This document shows, piece after piece, positions 1 through 8,058 of a stretch of DNA of 64,000 bases. The first letter of the stretch is position 1. Every line of letters begins with the position of its first letter. Both the position numbers and the translations under genes were made by a program. Source of the stretch: an uncultured Acidobacteriota bacterium (GTDB lineage: Bacteria > Acidobacteriota > Terriglobia > Terriglobales > Acidobacteriaceae); the NCBI GenBank assembly GCA_903873705.1, contig CAIQPK010000031.1:28875-92874 (forward strand), read 5' to 3'. Under the pieces are notes generated by a model, which was given only the letters and a program-made list of their open reading frames with translations, did not search any database and was not told the origin of the DNA.

Positions 1-427
1 CGAGGCCGAGGAAATCTACGACGTCTTCACCCGCTACGGCATCTCCCGCGAAGCCACCACTCCGGTCCTTACGGAGCTCCAGCAGAACCCCAAACAGTAC
101 GTCGACTTCATGATGCGCTTCGAGCTAGGCCTCGAAGAGCCCGACCCCCGCCGTGCCCTCCGCTCAGCCGCCACCATCGCCGTCTCTTATATAGTGGGCG
201 GCGCCGTCCCCCTCTCCCCCTACATCCTCATGTCCCACAACCCCGTCGGAGCCCTCAAGGTCTCGGTCGGCGTCACCCTCCTCGCACTGGTCATCTTCGG
301 TGCCGTCAAAGGCAAAGCCCTCCAAACCGGCGTCCTGAAAAGCGCCATCCAGACCGCCCTCATCGGTGGCCTGGCCGCCGGCGCAGCCTTCGGCCTCGCC
401 AAGCTCCTCAACAGCTCCGGCGTCTAA
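1..427 (+). CDS. VIT1/CCC1-family metal transporter, C-terminal part (5' end outside window)
   Basis: The frame is open from the window edge (codons from base 2) to TAA at 425-427, giving about 141 residues. The text resembles the C-terminal half of VIT1/CCC1 membrane transporters, which move Fe2+ or Mn2+ out of the cytosol: an acidic helical stretch (EAEEIYDVFTRYGIS) followed by three hydrophobic segments, including SYIVGGAVPLSPY, the family's typical Gly/Pro-rich helix, and a final Ala/Gly-rich helix. The first internal ATG at 110 is not a credible start, because the family-like sequence continues upstream of it. Substrate cannot be read from this part. The following gene is separated by a repeat-bearing gap, so no operon is implied. 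Confidence 0.8.
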   Translation, partial: EAEEIYDVFTRYGISREATTPVLTELQQNPKQYVDFMMRFELGLEEPDPRRALRSAATIAVSYIVGGAVPLSPYILMSHNPVGALKVSVGVTLLALVIFGAVKGKALQTGVLKSAIQTALIGGLAAGAAFGLAKLLNSSGV

Positions 428-468
428 CCCACACCACCACCCTTCATCTCGGCCTTCTTTTTAAGAAT

Positions 469-510
469 GTCATCTCGACCGGAGCGCAGCGTAGTGGAGA
501 GATCCCCGCA
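469..510. repeat. dispersed intergenic repeat, 'GGAGCGCAGCGTAGTGGAGAGATC' type
   Basis: A stretch reading GTCATCTCGACC then GGAGCGCAGCG and GGAGAGATCCCC lies between the transporter end and the Uma2 gene. A diverged relative (GTCATCCTGAGCGCAGCG) occurs at 6353-6370. From general knowledge, such sequences occur in many copies between genes in Acidobacteria and other phyla. No coding capacity is apparent in 428-585. Confidence 0.5.
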
Positions 511-585
511 TTGGAGGAGCTCGCCGAGCCATTACAGCCGCGGGACGATCTCCCGCCACGGTAAACTCCTCACAACGAGGAACGC

Positions 586-1125
586 ATGCCCGCAGCATCC
601 CTCATCCCAGTGGACGAGTATCTCCGCACAACCTATCGGCCGGACTGCGATTACATCGACGGGCATGTCATAGGCAGAAATGCGGGCGAGCGCCCCCACG
701 GACGCTTACAAGTTATTCTCGGCGCTCTCTTCCTTACCCATTTCGACACTTGGAAGCTCGTCCCTTTGCTAGCTCAAAGAGTGCAAGTGAGCGGCTCGAG
801 ATATCGAGTGCCCGACATCTGCGTCGTCCGCGCCTCCGACCCGGCGGACAACATCGTCATGGTCCCACCTCTGCTCTGCATCGAAATCCTTTCCAGCGAA
901 GACCGCTTCTCCCGCCTCCAGGAGCGCGTAAACGACTTCGCCGGCATGGGTGTAGCGAACATCTGGGTACTGGATCCCTGGGAGCGCACCGCGTATTACG
1001 CGTCGACCCGCGGCTTCACTCAACCCGATGACGGCACCCTTCGCGTCAATGGCACCCCCATCGCCATCAAGCTGGCTGACATCTTCGCGCAGCTCGATAA
1101 ACTCAGCACACCCGCCGCTCGCTAG
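586..1125 (+). CDS. Uma2-family putative restriction endonuclease (DUF820)
   Basis: A 179-residue protein of the usual Uma2 size. It begins with a SLIPVDEYLRTTYRPDCDYI segment like the family's 'EEYL...RPDxEYVDG' opening, and carries the PD-(D/E)xK-type core: RVPDICVV (acidic Asp), PLLCIEILSSEDR (Glu-Ile-Leu-Ser), then the NDFAGMGVANIWVLDP motif typical of Uma2 (kxxxYxxxGVxxyWvvDP). The usual Lys in the first segment is not obvious. The start ATG has CGAGGA at 576-581 just upstream. Uma2 proteins are abundant in cyanobacteria and acidobacteria; their biological role is mostly unknown and a nuclease function is inferred from fold. It stands 36 bp before thrS but has no functional link to it. 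Confidence 0.8.
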   Translation: MPAASLIPVDEYLRTTYRPDCDYIDGHVIGRNAGERPHGRLQVILGALFLTHFDTWKLVPLLAQRVQVSGSRYRVPDICVVRASDPADNIVMVPPLLCIEILSSEDRFSRLQERVNDFAGMGVANIWVLDPWERTAYYASTRGFTQPDDGTLRVNGTPIAIKLADIFAQLDKLSTPAAR

Positions 1126-1161
1126 AGCAGGGAACTCCCGCTGGCGTTATCCTTATTACCT

Positions 1162-3195
1162 GTGAGCAACCCAATCAAAATCCAGCTTCCTGACGGCTCC
1201 ATCCGCGAAGTCGCCCCCGGCACCACACCCCTCGACATCGCCAACAGCATCTCCCCGCGCCTCGCCGCCGTGGTCGTCGTCGCGCGCATCAAGCCCCTCG
1301 CCGCCACCACCGCCAACCCCACCGAGGCGGCACTCGAGCAGAGCGAAGAGGCCATGTACTCCAGCCACGCGCCCGCCGCCGAGCGCGTCGTCGACCTCAC
1401 CACGCCACTCACCGAAGACGTCACCCTCGAGCTCCTCAAAGAAACCGACCCCGCCGCTCTCCGCGTCGTCCGCCACTCCGCCGCGCACGTCATGGCCACC
1501 GCCATCCTCGAGCTCTTCCCCGAAACCAAGCTCGGCCACGGCCCCGCCACCGACAACGGCTTCTTCTACGACGTCTACCGCGAAGTCCCCTTCACCGAGT
1601 CCGACCTGGCCCTCATCGAGGCCCGCATGGCCGAAGTCGTCGCCCGCGACGAACCCTTCGTCCGCGTCGAAGAGCCCCGCGCCAAGGCCCTCACCGACTA
1701 CTCCGCCCAGGGCGAGTTCATGAAGGTCCACTTCATCGAGCGCTTCACCAAAGAAGGCGAAGAAGTCTCCCTCTACAAGAACGGCAACTTCACTGACTTC
1801 TGCCGCGGCCCCCACGTCCCCAGCACCTCACGCGTCAAAGCCTTCAAGCTCACCTCGCTCGCCGGTGCCTACTGGCTTGGCGACGAGAACAACAAGCAGC
1901 TGCAGCGCCTCTACGGCACCGCCTTCTTCAACACCCGGGACCTCGACGCCCACTTCAAGCATCTCGAAGAAATCAAGGCCCGCGACCACCGCACCCTCGG
2001 CAAGCAGCTCGACCTCTTCAGCATCCAGGAAGTCGCCGGCGCCGGCCTCATCTTCTGGCACCCCAAAGGCGGCCTCATCCGCAAAGCCATGGAAGACTGG
2101 ATGCGCGAAGAGTGCATCCGCCGCGGCTACCACATGGTCTTTACGCCGCACATCATGCGCCGCGAGCTCTGGAAGATCTCCGGCCATGAGGACGTCTACT
2201 CCGAAAACATGTACCCGGCTATGACCCTGGACGATGCCGAGTACAGGTTGAAGCCCATGAACTGCCCCGGCCACATCCTCATCTACAAGTCCACCCCGAA
2301 GTCCTACCGCGACCTCCCGCAGCGCTACGCTGAACTCGGCAACGTCTACCGCTACGAGCGCTCCGGAACCATGCACGGCCTGCTCCGCGTCCGCGGCTTC
2401 ACCCAGGACGACGCCCACATCTTCTGCACCCGCGACCAGATCGACTCCGAAATCGAAGCCTGCCTCGACTTCGCCGAAGCCGTCCTCCACACCTTCGGCT
2501 TCAAGGAGTACCGCGTCGAGCTCTCCACCCACCAGCCCGGCAACCCCGACTTCATCGGCACCCCCGAAGAGTGGGCCCAGGCCGAAGGCGCCCTCCACGG
2601 CGTCCTCACCCGCCGCGGCCTCTCCTTCCAGACCTTCCCCGGCGAAGCCGCCTTCTACGGCCCCAAGATCGACGTCAAGCTCGTCGACGTCCTCGGCCGC
2701 CTCTGGCAGCTCTCCACCGTCCAGTTCGACTTCAAACTCCCCCAGCGCTTCGAGCTCGAATACACCGGCGAAGACGGCCTAAAGCACCAGCCCGTGATGG
2801 TCCACCGCGCCCTCTTCGGTTCGGTCGAGCGCTTCTTCGGCGTCCTCATCGAGCACTATGCCGGCGCCTTCCCCATGTGGCTAGCCCCGGTCCAGATCGG
2901 CCTCGTGCCCATCTCCAACGAGAAACACCTCGACTACGCCAACGAAGTCAAAGCCAAACTCGAAGCCGCCGGTCTCCGTGTCGAGCTCGACGCCTCAAAC
3001 AGCAAGATGCAAGGCAAAATCCGCGACTTCGGCCTCCAGAAAATCCCCTTCATCCTCATCATGGGCGACAAGGAAGCCGCCACCAACTCCGTAAGCGTCC
3101 GCGTCCGCGCCAAAGGCGACGAAGGCTCCGTCTCCCTGGACGACTTCATCACGCGTGCCAAAACCCTCGTATCCGAACACGCCATGCAGTTGTAA
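1162..3195 (+). CDS. thrS: threonine--tRNA ligase
   Basis: A class II aminoacyl-tRNA synthetase charging tRNA-Thr in the cytosol. The 677 residues cover the standard bacterial layout: TGS domain (about 1-65), editing/SAD domain (about 70-270) with RHSAAHVMATA (the HxxxH-type editing motif) and the conserved Cys in FCRGPHVP, catalytic core with zinc ligand Cys368 in MNCPGHI, motif 2 around RYERSGTMHG and motif 3 from about residue 543 (PVMVHRALFGSVERF), then the anticodon-binding domain (about 575-677). The start is GTG at 1162; no clear ribosome-binding site precedes it, but the TGS fold begins right there. It is slightly longer than the E. coli enzyme (642). The next gene begins 2 bases after the stop. 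Confidence 0.97.
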   Translation: MSNPIKIQLPDGSIREVAPGTTPLDIANSISPRLAAVVVVARIKPLAATTANPTEAALEQSEEAMYSSHAPAAERVVDLTTPLTEDVTLELLKETDPAALRVVRHSAAHVMATAILELFPETKLGHGPATDNGFFYDVYREVPFTESDLALIEARMAEVVARDEPFVRVEEPRAKALTDYSAQGEFMKVHFIERFTKEGEEVSLYKNGNFTDFCRGPHVPSTSRVKAFKLTSLAGAYWLGDENNKQLQRLYGTAFFNTRDLDAHFKHLEEIKARDHRTLGKQLDLFSIQEVAGAGLIFWHPKGGLIRKAMEDWMREECIRRGYHMVFTPHIMRRELWKISGHEDVYSENMYPAMTLDDAEYRLKPMNCPGHILIYKSTPKSYRDLPQRYAELGNVYRYERSGTMHGLLRVRGFTQDDAHIFCTRDQIDSEIEACLDFAEAVLHTFGFKEYRVELSTHQPGNPDFIGTPEEWAQAEGALHGVLTRRGLSFQTFPGEAAFYGPKIDVKLVDVLGRLWQLSTVQFDFKLPQRFELEYTGEDGLKHQPVMVHRALFGSVERFFGVLIEHYAGAFPMWLAPVQIGLVPISNEKHLDYANEVKAKLEAAGLRVELDASNSKMQGKIRDFGLQKIPFILIMGDKEAATNSVSVRVRAKGDEGSVSLDDFITRAKTLVSEHAMQL

Positions 3196-3197
3196 AC

Positions 3198-3884
3198 ATG
3201 ATCGATCTCGGCCAGTTCGAAAGGGAGGGCTTCGCCATGGAGCCCTCCCTTCTTACTTCCGCTGAAATCAGCGAACTCATTGTGCTTCTCGACGCAGCGG
3301 CACGGCACGAGTCAAAGCGCGGTGGCGTGCGTGATGTCATGGACTTAGTCCCCGAAATCCACGCTATCGCACAACATGCCAACGTTCGCGCGATCGTGGA
3401 CGCAATACTCGGACCGGACGCCTTCATCGTCCGCTCCACGCTCTTCGACAAAACGCCCGAAGCGAACTGGAAAGTCCCCTGGCACCAGGATCTCACCATC
3501 GCCGTATACAAACGCCGGGATACTAACGGCTACGGGCCATGGTCAATGAAGCAAGACATCCAGCATGTCCAGCCACCAACTGAAGTCCTCGCACGCATGG
3601 TCACAGTGCGCGTCCATCTCGACGCCTGCCCGGCAACCAACGGTGCTCTTCGCGTGATCCCCGGAACCCATCACCTCGGCCGCCTCAATCGGAACCACAC
3701 CGGAAATTACGTCGATGAAACACGAGCCATCACCTGCGCAGCGCAAGCGGGTGAAGCCCTCATCATGCGGCCTCTGTTACTTCACGCGTCCTCCGCTTCC
3801 ACCGCTCCCGGTCATCGGCGCGTTCTTCACTTCGACTTCGCGATCGGCAACCTTGCCAATAGTCTGCGATGGGCGTTAGCCTGA
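3198..3884 (+). CDS. phytanoyl-CoA dioxygenase (PhyH) family protein
   Basis: A 228-residue Fe(II)/2-oxoglutarate-dependent dioxygenase-like protein. The facial triad is visible: His96 and Asp98 in WHQD, and the distal His196 in LLLHASS, followed by a basic segment (HRRVLHFDF) that would hold 2-oxoglutarate. RVIPGTHHLG before the second His is typical of PhyH proteins. The start ATG at 3198 is chosen because the frame upstream merely runs antisense-like through thrS; it lies two bases after the thrS stop, so the two are probably co-transcribed. The hydroxylated substrate cannot be inferred. Base use is less C-rich than thrS, which may indicate a later arrival. Confidence 0.85.
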   Translation: MIDLGQFEREGFAMEPSLLTSAEISELIVLLDAAARHESKRGGVRDVMDLVPEIHAIAQHANVRAIVDAILGPDAFIVRSTLFDKTPEANWKVPWHQDLTIAVYKRRDTNGYGPWSMKQDIQHVQPPTEVLARMVTVRVHLDACPATNGALRVIPGTHHLGRLNRNHTGNYVDETRAITCAAQAGEALIMRPLLLHASSASTAPGHRRVLHFDFAIGNLANSLRWALA

Positions 3885-3892
3885 ACCCGCTT

Positions 3893-3950
3893 TGTATACG
3901 CCGCTATACATAAAATAATCTATGTATACTTTTTGCACATAATGTATACA
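3893..3950. promoter_or_regulatory. cluster of four GTATAC-centred palindromic sites upstream of fic
   Basis: Four related sites occur in under 60 bp: TGTATAC (3893-3899), TATACATA (3905-3912), TATGTATAC (3921-3929) and the full palindrome TGTATACA (3943-3950). The last ends 6 bases before the Fic start codon. The stretch is A+T-rich in a G+C-rich genome. The spacing looks like an operator array or overlapping -10 elements; binding by Fic's own winged-helix domain or another regulator is inference. Confidence 0.5.
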
Positions 3951-3956
3951 TAAATA

Positions 3957-5069
3957 ATGCAGCCTGCAATCCCGGAACCGTTGCCCATCAATCATCTCGA
4001 CTGGGAATCTCTCATCCCCGCGATGGGAAAGGCGAACCGAGCGATATCGGAGTTCAGCGGCCTCCTCCGCTATCTGCCTGACGCCTCCCTGTTGATGTCT
4101 CCTTTGGCCATGCGCGAGGCGGTTTTGTCTTCCCGCATTGAGGGAACAACCGCCACGGTGACTCAAGTCCTCCGCTTCCAAGCCGGTGAAGACGCCTCCG
4201 ACGAGGGAAGTCGCCGGGACATCGAAGAGATCGTCAACTACCGCAAGACGTTACGCATCGCCGAACGCGAACTCCGCAAAAAGCCCTTCTGTCTCAATCT
4301 TCTGCTTACGCTGCATGAGAACCTCATGGCCAGTGTTCGAGGCCAGAACAAGGCGCCTGGTCAGTTCCGTCGCGTGCAAAACTACATCGGCCGTCACGGC
4401 CGTCCGATAGAACATGCCGACTTCGTCCCCCCTTCGCCGTTGATCATGCTCAATGCGCTGGGCGAATGGGAAAAGTATTATCACCACGAAGACAAGGATG
4501 CGATCGTTCAACTCGCGATCGTTCACGCGCAATTTGAGTTCCTGCATCCCTTCCTCGATGGCAATGGAAGACTGGGGCGCATCCTCGTACCGTTGTTTCT
4601 GTTCAACAAGGGCATTCTCAACACACCGACCTTCTATCTTTCGGAATATCTGGAGGATCACCGCGAAGACTATGTGGGCCACCTCCGTGAACTAGGCCGC
4701 TCAAAGAAAGCCTGGACGCAATGGTGTCTCTTTTTTCTGGAAGCCGTCACCACGCAGGCTCAATGGAACATCGACCGCGTAACACGTATCCTTCACCTGC
4801 ACCAGAAGCTCCGCGATCGCATGTTTGAACTGACAAACTCCCGGTTCGCCCTCGCGTTGCTGGATGCCATGTTCGCGCAGCCTATCTTTCAAGCAGAAGC
4901 TCTCCACTCCCGCACAGACATGCCCACTCGCGCCATGGTATTACGGCTCCTCGGCAAGCTCGTGGCAGATGGCACGTTGAAATTGCTGGTCACACGCTCC
5001 GGCCGTCGCCCTGCGGTGTACTCTCTCCACGAGCTCGTCCGTCTCTGCGAAAGCCGCCCACGTAAATAG
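3957..5069 (+). CDS. Fic-family protein (AMP transferase) with N-terminal inhibitory helix and C-terminal winged helix
   Basis: A 370-residue Fic protein expected to transfer AMP from ATP onto a target protein's Ser, Thr or Tyr. The catalytic motif HPFLDGNGRLGR (197-208) is complete. Ahead of it, SSRIEG (58-63) matches the inhibitory [ST]xxxE[GN] motif within the same chain, so this is a class II, self-inhibited Fic. A Fic_N region covers about 1-100, and about 290-360 looks like a winged-helix DNA-binding segment (RAMVLRLLGKLVADGTLKLL). There is no separate antitoxin gene. The stop lies 36 bp before the DsbA-like gene. An array of GTATAC sites upstream suggests tight control. The target is unknown. 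Confidence 0.9.
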   Translation: MQPAIPEPLPINHLDWESLIPAMGKANRAISEFSGLLRYLPDASLLMSPLAMREAVLSSRIEGTTATVTQVLRFQAGEDASDEGSRRDIEEIVNYRKTLRIAERELRKKPFCLNLLLTLHENLMASVRGQNKAPGQFRRVQNYIGRHGRPIEHADFVPPSPLIMLNALGEWEKYYHHEDKDAIVQLAIVHAQFEFLHPFLDGNGRLGRILVPLFLFNKGILNTPTFYLSEYLEDHREDYVGHLRELGRSKKAWTQWCLFFLEAVTTQAQWNIDRVTRILHLHQKLRDRMFELTNSRFALALLDAMFAQPIFQAEALHSRTDMPTRAMVLRLLGKLVADGTLKLLVTRSGRRPAVYSLHELVRLCESRPRK

Positions 5070-5105
5070 AAAGCCTCCAACACAACTCCTCCGCATCCAA
5101 CCCCT

Positions 5106-5642
5106 ATGACCCAGCTCGCCAACCGCGTCACTGCCCAGGACCACTCGCAAGGCAAGACCAACGCACCCTGGACCCTCGTCGAGTACGGCGACTACCAGTG
5201 CCCCTCCTGCGGCGAAGCCCACCCCATCGTCAAGCAGCTGCAGGCCCACTTCGGCGACCAGCTCCGCTTCGTCTTCCGCCACTACCCGCTCCCCATGCAC
5301 CCCTTCGCCGAGCACGCCGCCGAAGCCGCCGAGTTCGCCTCCGCCCACGGCAAGTTCTGGGAGATGCACGACCTCCTCTTCTCCCACCAGCGCGACCTCC
5401 GCGACGCCGTCCTACTCAAGTCCGCCGTCACCCTCCGCCTCTCATCCGACCACCTCAAGCACGCCCTCGCCGAAGGCACCTACGCCCCCCGCGTCAAGTC
5501 CGACATCGACAGCGGCGACGCCTCCGGCCTCGAAGGCACGCCCACCTTCTACATCAACGGCGCCCGACACGACGGCGACTACGACTTCGACACCCTCGTC
5601 CAGGCCATCGAAAGTCACACCAAACTCAAAAGCGGCCTCTAG
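5106..5642 (+). CDS. DsbA-family thioredoxin-fold protein
   Basis: A 178-residue thiol oxidoreductase-like protein. The active site is CPSC (Cys32-Cys35) in YGDYQCPSCGEAHP, and the cis-proline loop is GTPTF (Pro146). The helical insertion typical of DsbA proteins lies between (HAAEAAEFASAHGKFWEMH). No signal peptide is present, so it appears cytoplasmic, like the soluble DsbA-like proteins related to the domain fused to NhaA antiporters, rather than the periplasmic oxidant DsbA. A role in disulfide exchange or stress protection is inference. The start ATG follows a short gap after fic with no obvious ribosome-binding site. Confidence 0.85.
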   Translation: MTQLANRVTAQDHSQGKTNAPWTLVEYGDYQCPSCGEAHPIVKQLQAHFGDQLRFVFRHYPLPMHPFAEHAAEAAEFASAHGKFWEMHDLLFSHQRDLRDAVLLKSAVTLRLSSDHLKHALAEGTYAPRVKSDIDSGDASGLEGTPTFYINGARHDGDYDFDTLVQAIESHTKLKSGL

Positions 5643-5753
5643 CTAGCTCTTCCGCGACACAGCCGTCCCATATGACACAATCCTGACATCCACCCGGGCC
5701 CCGATTCCCATAACATGATGGCCATCCGCTCTACTTCGCCGAAGGAGTCCTCC

Positions 5754-6218
5754 ATGACCCGCGCCCTCGCCCTTCTCTCCGCTTGCCTCTTCGCCGCATC
5801 GCTCGCCCACGCCCAGGCCCCCGCCGCCATGTCGTTCAAGCCCGCGGCCACCGCGCCAATGCAGGCCATGCCCATCCTCCCCGCCTGCGCCACTGCCTCC
5901 ATCGCCGACGGCGACCCGGCCAAACCCTACAACATGATCATGCTCAAGATCAAAGCCGGCTGCGTCATCCCGCAGCACTGGCACTCCGCCAACGAGCGCC
6001 TCATCATCATCAGCGGCAAGGGCCACGCCGCCATGAAGGGCATGCCCGCCACCGAGCTCAACACCGGCGACCTCATCGTCCTCCCCGCCAAGGGCATCCA
6101 CCTCTTCCACGCCGTCGTCGACGTCGTCCTCTACGACATCTCCGACGGCCCTTTCGACATCCACTACGTCGACGGAACCGGCAAAGAAATCACCCCCGCC
6201 GAAGCCTTCAAGTCCTAG
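5754..6218 (+). CDS. secreted cupin-domain protein
   Basis: A 154-residue protein with a signal peptide (MTRALALLSACLFAASLAHA) followed by a single cupin barrel. Metal-binding motif 1 is visible as PQHWHSANERLIIISG (two His and a Glu) and motif 2 around LPAKGIHLFHAV. The start at 5754 is preferred over the ATG 39 bases upstream because GAAGGAG at 5741-5747 is well placed and the signal peptide begins exactly there. It most likely acts in the periplasm as a small-molecule-binding protein or enzyme; the substrate is unknown. The gene stands alone, followed by a 316-bp repeat-containing gap. Confidence 0.8.
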   Translation: MTRALALLSACLFAASLAHAQAPAAMSFKPAATAPMQAMPILPACATASIADGDPAKPYNMIMLKIKAGCVIPQHWHSANERLIIISGKGHAAMKGMPATELNTGDLIVLPAKGIHLFHAVVDVVLYDISDGPFDIHYVDGTGKEITPAEAFKS

Positions 6219-6534
6219 CTCCACGTGCGGCCTGCCACTCACCAGGTGGTAGGCCGTGCGCAGACCGCAAAGGAGAGACGCCCGCATCGGCAGTTGCCTT
6301 TGCGGTTGCGGTTGCCTTTGCGATCCTTAGACAATTTCTTCTTGGAAGAAATTGTCATCCTGAGCGCAGCGAACGGATCTGCTTCACCGCTCTTGCACTC
6401 TCCCGTTTTTGCCGTCGTTCTCCCAACCACAGCAACCTCATCTCGAAGGCCACCTATGCGGCCGAACCGAAGAGATCCGTACACTCGCTCCCGCGCTTCT
6501 GCGTCAAAGTAGACGAAGATAAGAAGCAGCCGCC
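6219..6534. repeat. repeat-bearing intergenic region: GTTGCCTTTGCG repeats, long hairpin, GAGCGCAGCG motif
   Basis: This 316-bp gap has no credible gene. It contains GTTGCCTTTGCG twice (6293-6304 and 6311-6322) separated by GTTGCG, then a perfect 11-bp inverted repeat GACAATTTCTT (6330-6340) / AAGAAATTGTC (6346-6356) with loop CTTGG, running directly into CATCCTGAGCGCAGCGAACG. The order heptamers, hairpin, 'GAGCGCAGCG' looks like one composite dispersed element. The hairpin could also stop transcription from the cupin gene. Confidence 0.55.
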
Positions 6535-7059
6535 ATGCCGCCACCGCCCATCGTCGAAACCGCCACCATCCACGCTCCACTCGACCGCGTCTTCGCGCTC
6601 TCAACCCGCATAGAGCTGGTCCAACGCACCCTCGGCATGCAGCTAGTCGACACCGGCGTAGCAGGCGGCATCACCTCCGGCCACATCACCGCCAACAGCC
6701 GAGTCGTCTGGCGCGGCTGGAAGTTCGGCCTCCCCACCGCGCACCACACCCTCATCACGGCTTTCGAAGCCCCGCACACCACCGCCGCAGGCCAAACCTC
6801 CGCGTTCTTCGAAGACTCACAAGAGCAAGGCCGCTTCCGCACCTTCCGCCACGAGCACTTCTTTACCGAAACAGCCGACGAAACCAACCTCGAAGACCAC
6901 ATCCACTTCACCCTCCCCTTCGGCCCGTTCGGCCGCATCGCCGCGAAGCTTCTCCTTGCCCCGCACATCCGCAAACTAGCCCGGCGTCGCTTCGCCCTCA
7001 TCAAGCAGCTCGCTGAATCCGAAGGCTGGCGCGAATGGATAAAAAATCATCCGGCCTGA
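6535..7059 (+). CDS. SRPBCC (START/Bet v1-like) superfamily protein
   Basis: A 174-residue cytosolic protein with the shape of a SRPBCC helix-grip ligand-binding fold: the opening IVETATIHAPLDRVFALSTR (strand, then the helix after 'apldrvf'), a central run of strands with Trp residues (RVVWRGWKFG), EHFFTETADETNLEDHIHF near the middle, and a C-terminal amphipathic helix (RRRFALIKQLAESEGW). Such proteins bind hydrophobic ligands or modify polyketides; no catalytic residue can be assigned. The ATG follows a repeat-rich gap. The next gene starts 34 bp downstream, so the pair may be co-transcribed. Confidence 0.65.
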   Translation: MPPPPIVETATIHAPLDRVFALSTRIELVQRTLGMQLVDTGVAGGITSGHITANSRVVWRGWKFGLPTAHHTLITAFEAPHTTAAGQTSAFFEDSQEQGRFRTFRHEHFFTETADETNLEDHIHFTLPFGPFGRIAAKLLLAPHIRKLARRRFALIKQLAESEGWREWIKNHPA

Positions 7060-7093
7060 CCTGCGCATCTCATCAGACACAGAGGAGCCCCAC

Positions 7094-7996
7094 ATGAAAG
7101 CCATCGTCCTGCACGAGTACGGTCCGCCCTCCAACCTCAAGCTCGAAGACGTCGACGATCCCAAGCCCGGCCCCGGCGAAATCCTCATTCGCGTCTCCGC
7201 CACCAGCGTCAACCCCATCGACTACAAGATGCGCGCCGGCAAAGCCGTCCCCGTCACCTTCCCCGCCATCCTCGGTTACGACGTCGCCGGCATCGTCCGC
7301 GAACTCGGCGAAGGCGTCACCGGCTTCACCATCGGCGACCGCGTCTTCTGCCGCACCGGCAGCGCCTACGCCGAGCTCGCCGTAGCTAAAGCTTCGGAAG
7401 TCGCCCACGTCCCCGAAGGCGTCGAGCTCACCACCGCTGCTGCCCTTCCCGTCGTCTGCACCACGGCCGACCAGCTCATCCGCGACGCCGTCAAAGCCCA
7501 GTCCGGCCAGACCATCCTGCTCACCGGAACCCTCGGCAGCGTAGGCCGCTGCGCCCTCTTCTGTGCGCTCTCCCTCGGCGTCAAGGTCATCGCCGGCGTC
7601 CGCAAAAAGCAGATCGACGAAGCCAAATCTCTCGGCGCCATCGAGGCCATCGACATCACTGACGACGATGCCATCGCCCGCCTCGGCACCCTCGACGCCG
7701 TAGCCGACACCATCGGCGGCCCACTCTCAGCCAAGCTACTATCGAAGGTCAAACCCGGAGGCTACTACGGCGCCATCACCGGCCCACCGCAGGACGCCGC
7801 TCTCCACCCCACCGTCACCATCAACGCCTTCGGCTCCCACCCCGACGCCCCCGCCATGATTCCCTACGCCGAAGCCATCCGCGACGGCAAACTCATCTTC
7901 CCCATCGAACGCATCATGCCCCTAAGCGAAGCCGCCGAAGCCCACGCCCTCTTGGAAAAAGGCGGCGTCCCCGGCAAGGTAGTCCTCACCGCTTAA
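7094..7996 (+). CDS. NADP-dependent medium-chain oxidoreductase (quinone oxidoreductase-like)
   Basis: A 300-residue member of the medium-chain dehydrogenase/reductase superfamily. The GroES-like N-terminal domain opens with MKAIVLHEYGPPSNLKLEDV and contains ATSVNPIDYKMRAG and LGYDVAGIV, typical of zinc-independent quinone or enone reductases; the zinc-ligand cysteines of alcohol dehydrogenases are absent. The Rossmann segment is LTGTLGSVGRCALFCALSLG. The C-terminus keeps EAAEAHALLEKGGVPGKVVL. It probably reduces a reactive quinone or enal using NADPH. GAGGAG at 7081-7086 is the ribosome-binding site. A strong hairpin follows the stop. Confidence 0.85.
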   Translation: MKAIVLHEYGPPSNLKLEDVDDPKPGPGEILIRVSATSVNPIDYKMRAGKAVPVTFPAILGYDVAGIVRELGEGVTGFTIGDRVFCRTGSAYAELAVAKASEVAHVPEGVELTTAAALPVVCTTADQLIRDAVKAQSGQTILLTGTLGSVGRCALFCALSLGVKVIAGVRKKQIDEAKSLGAIEAIDITDDDAIARLGTLDAVADTIGGPLSAKLLSKVKPGGYYGAITGPPQDAALHPTVTINAFGSHPDAPAMIPYAEAIRDGKLIFPIERIMPLSEAAEAHALLEKGGVPGKVVLTA

Positions 7997-8004
7997 ACAG
8001 CGAA

Positions 8005-8030
8005 GCGTAGTGAAGTTCCCTTCACTACGC
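8005..8030. terminator. hairpin between convergent genes (bidirectional terminator)
   Basis: A perfect 11-bp inverted repeat GCGTAGTGAAG (8005-8015) / CTTCACTACGC (8020-8030) with a 4-base loop lies between the oxidoreductase (+) and the R3H gene (-), which converge here. No long T-run follows. The CTCTAC-rich tract just downstream recurs near 11473. Confidence 0.6.
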
Positions 8031-8058
8031 TCTACTCTCTACCCTCTACGCTCTGTTA

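Noticed and set aside
2571..3197. Arg/Pro-rich extension of the PhyH frame through the end of thrS
   Set aside because: It lies inside thrS in another frame, is composed of Arg/Pro runs typical of shifted G+C-rich codons, and the PhyH fold begins only at ATG 3198.
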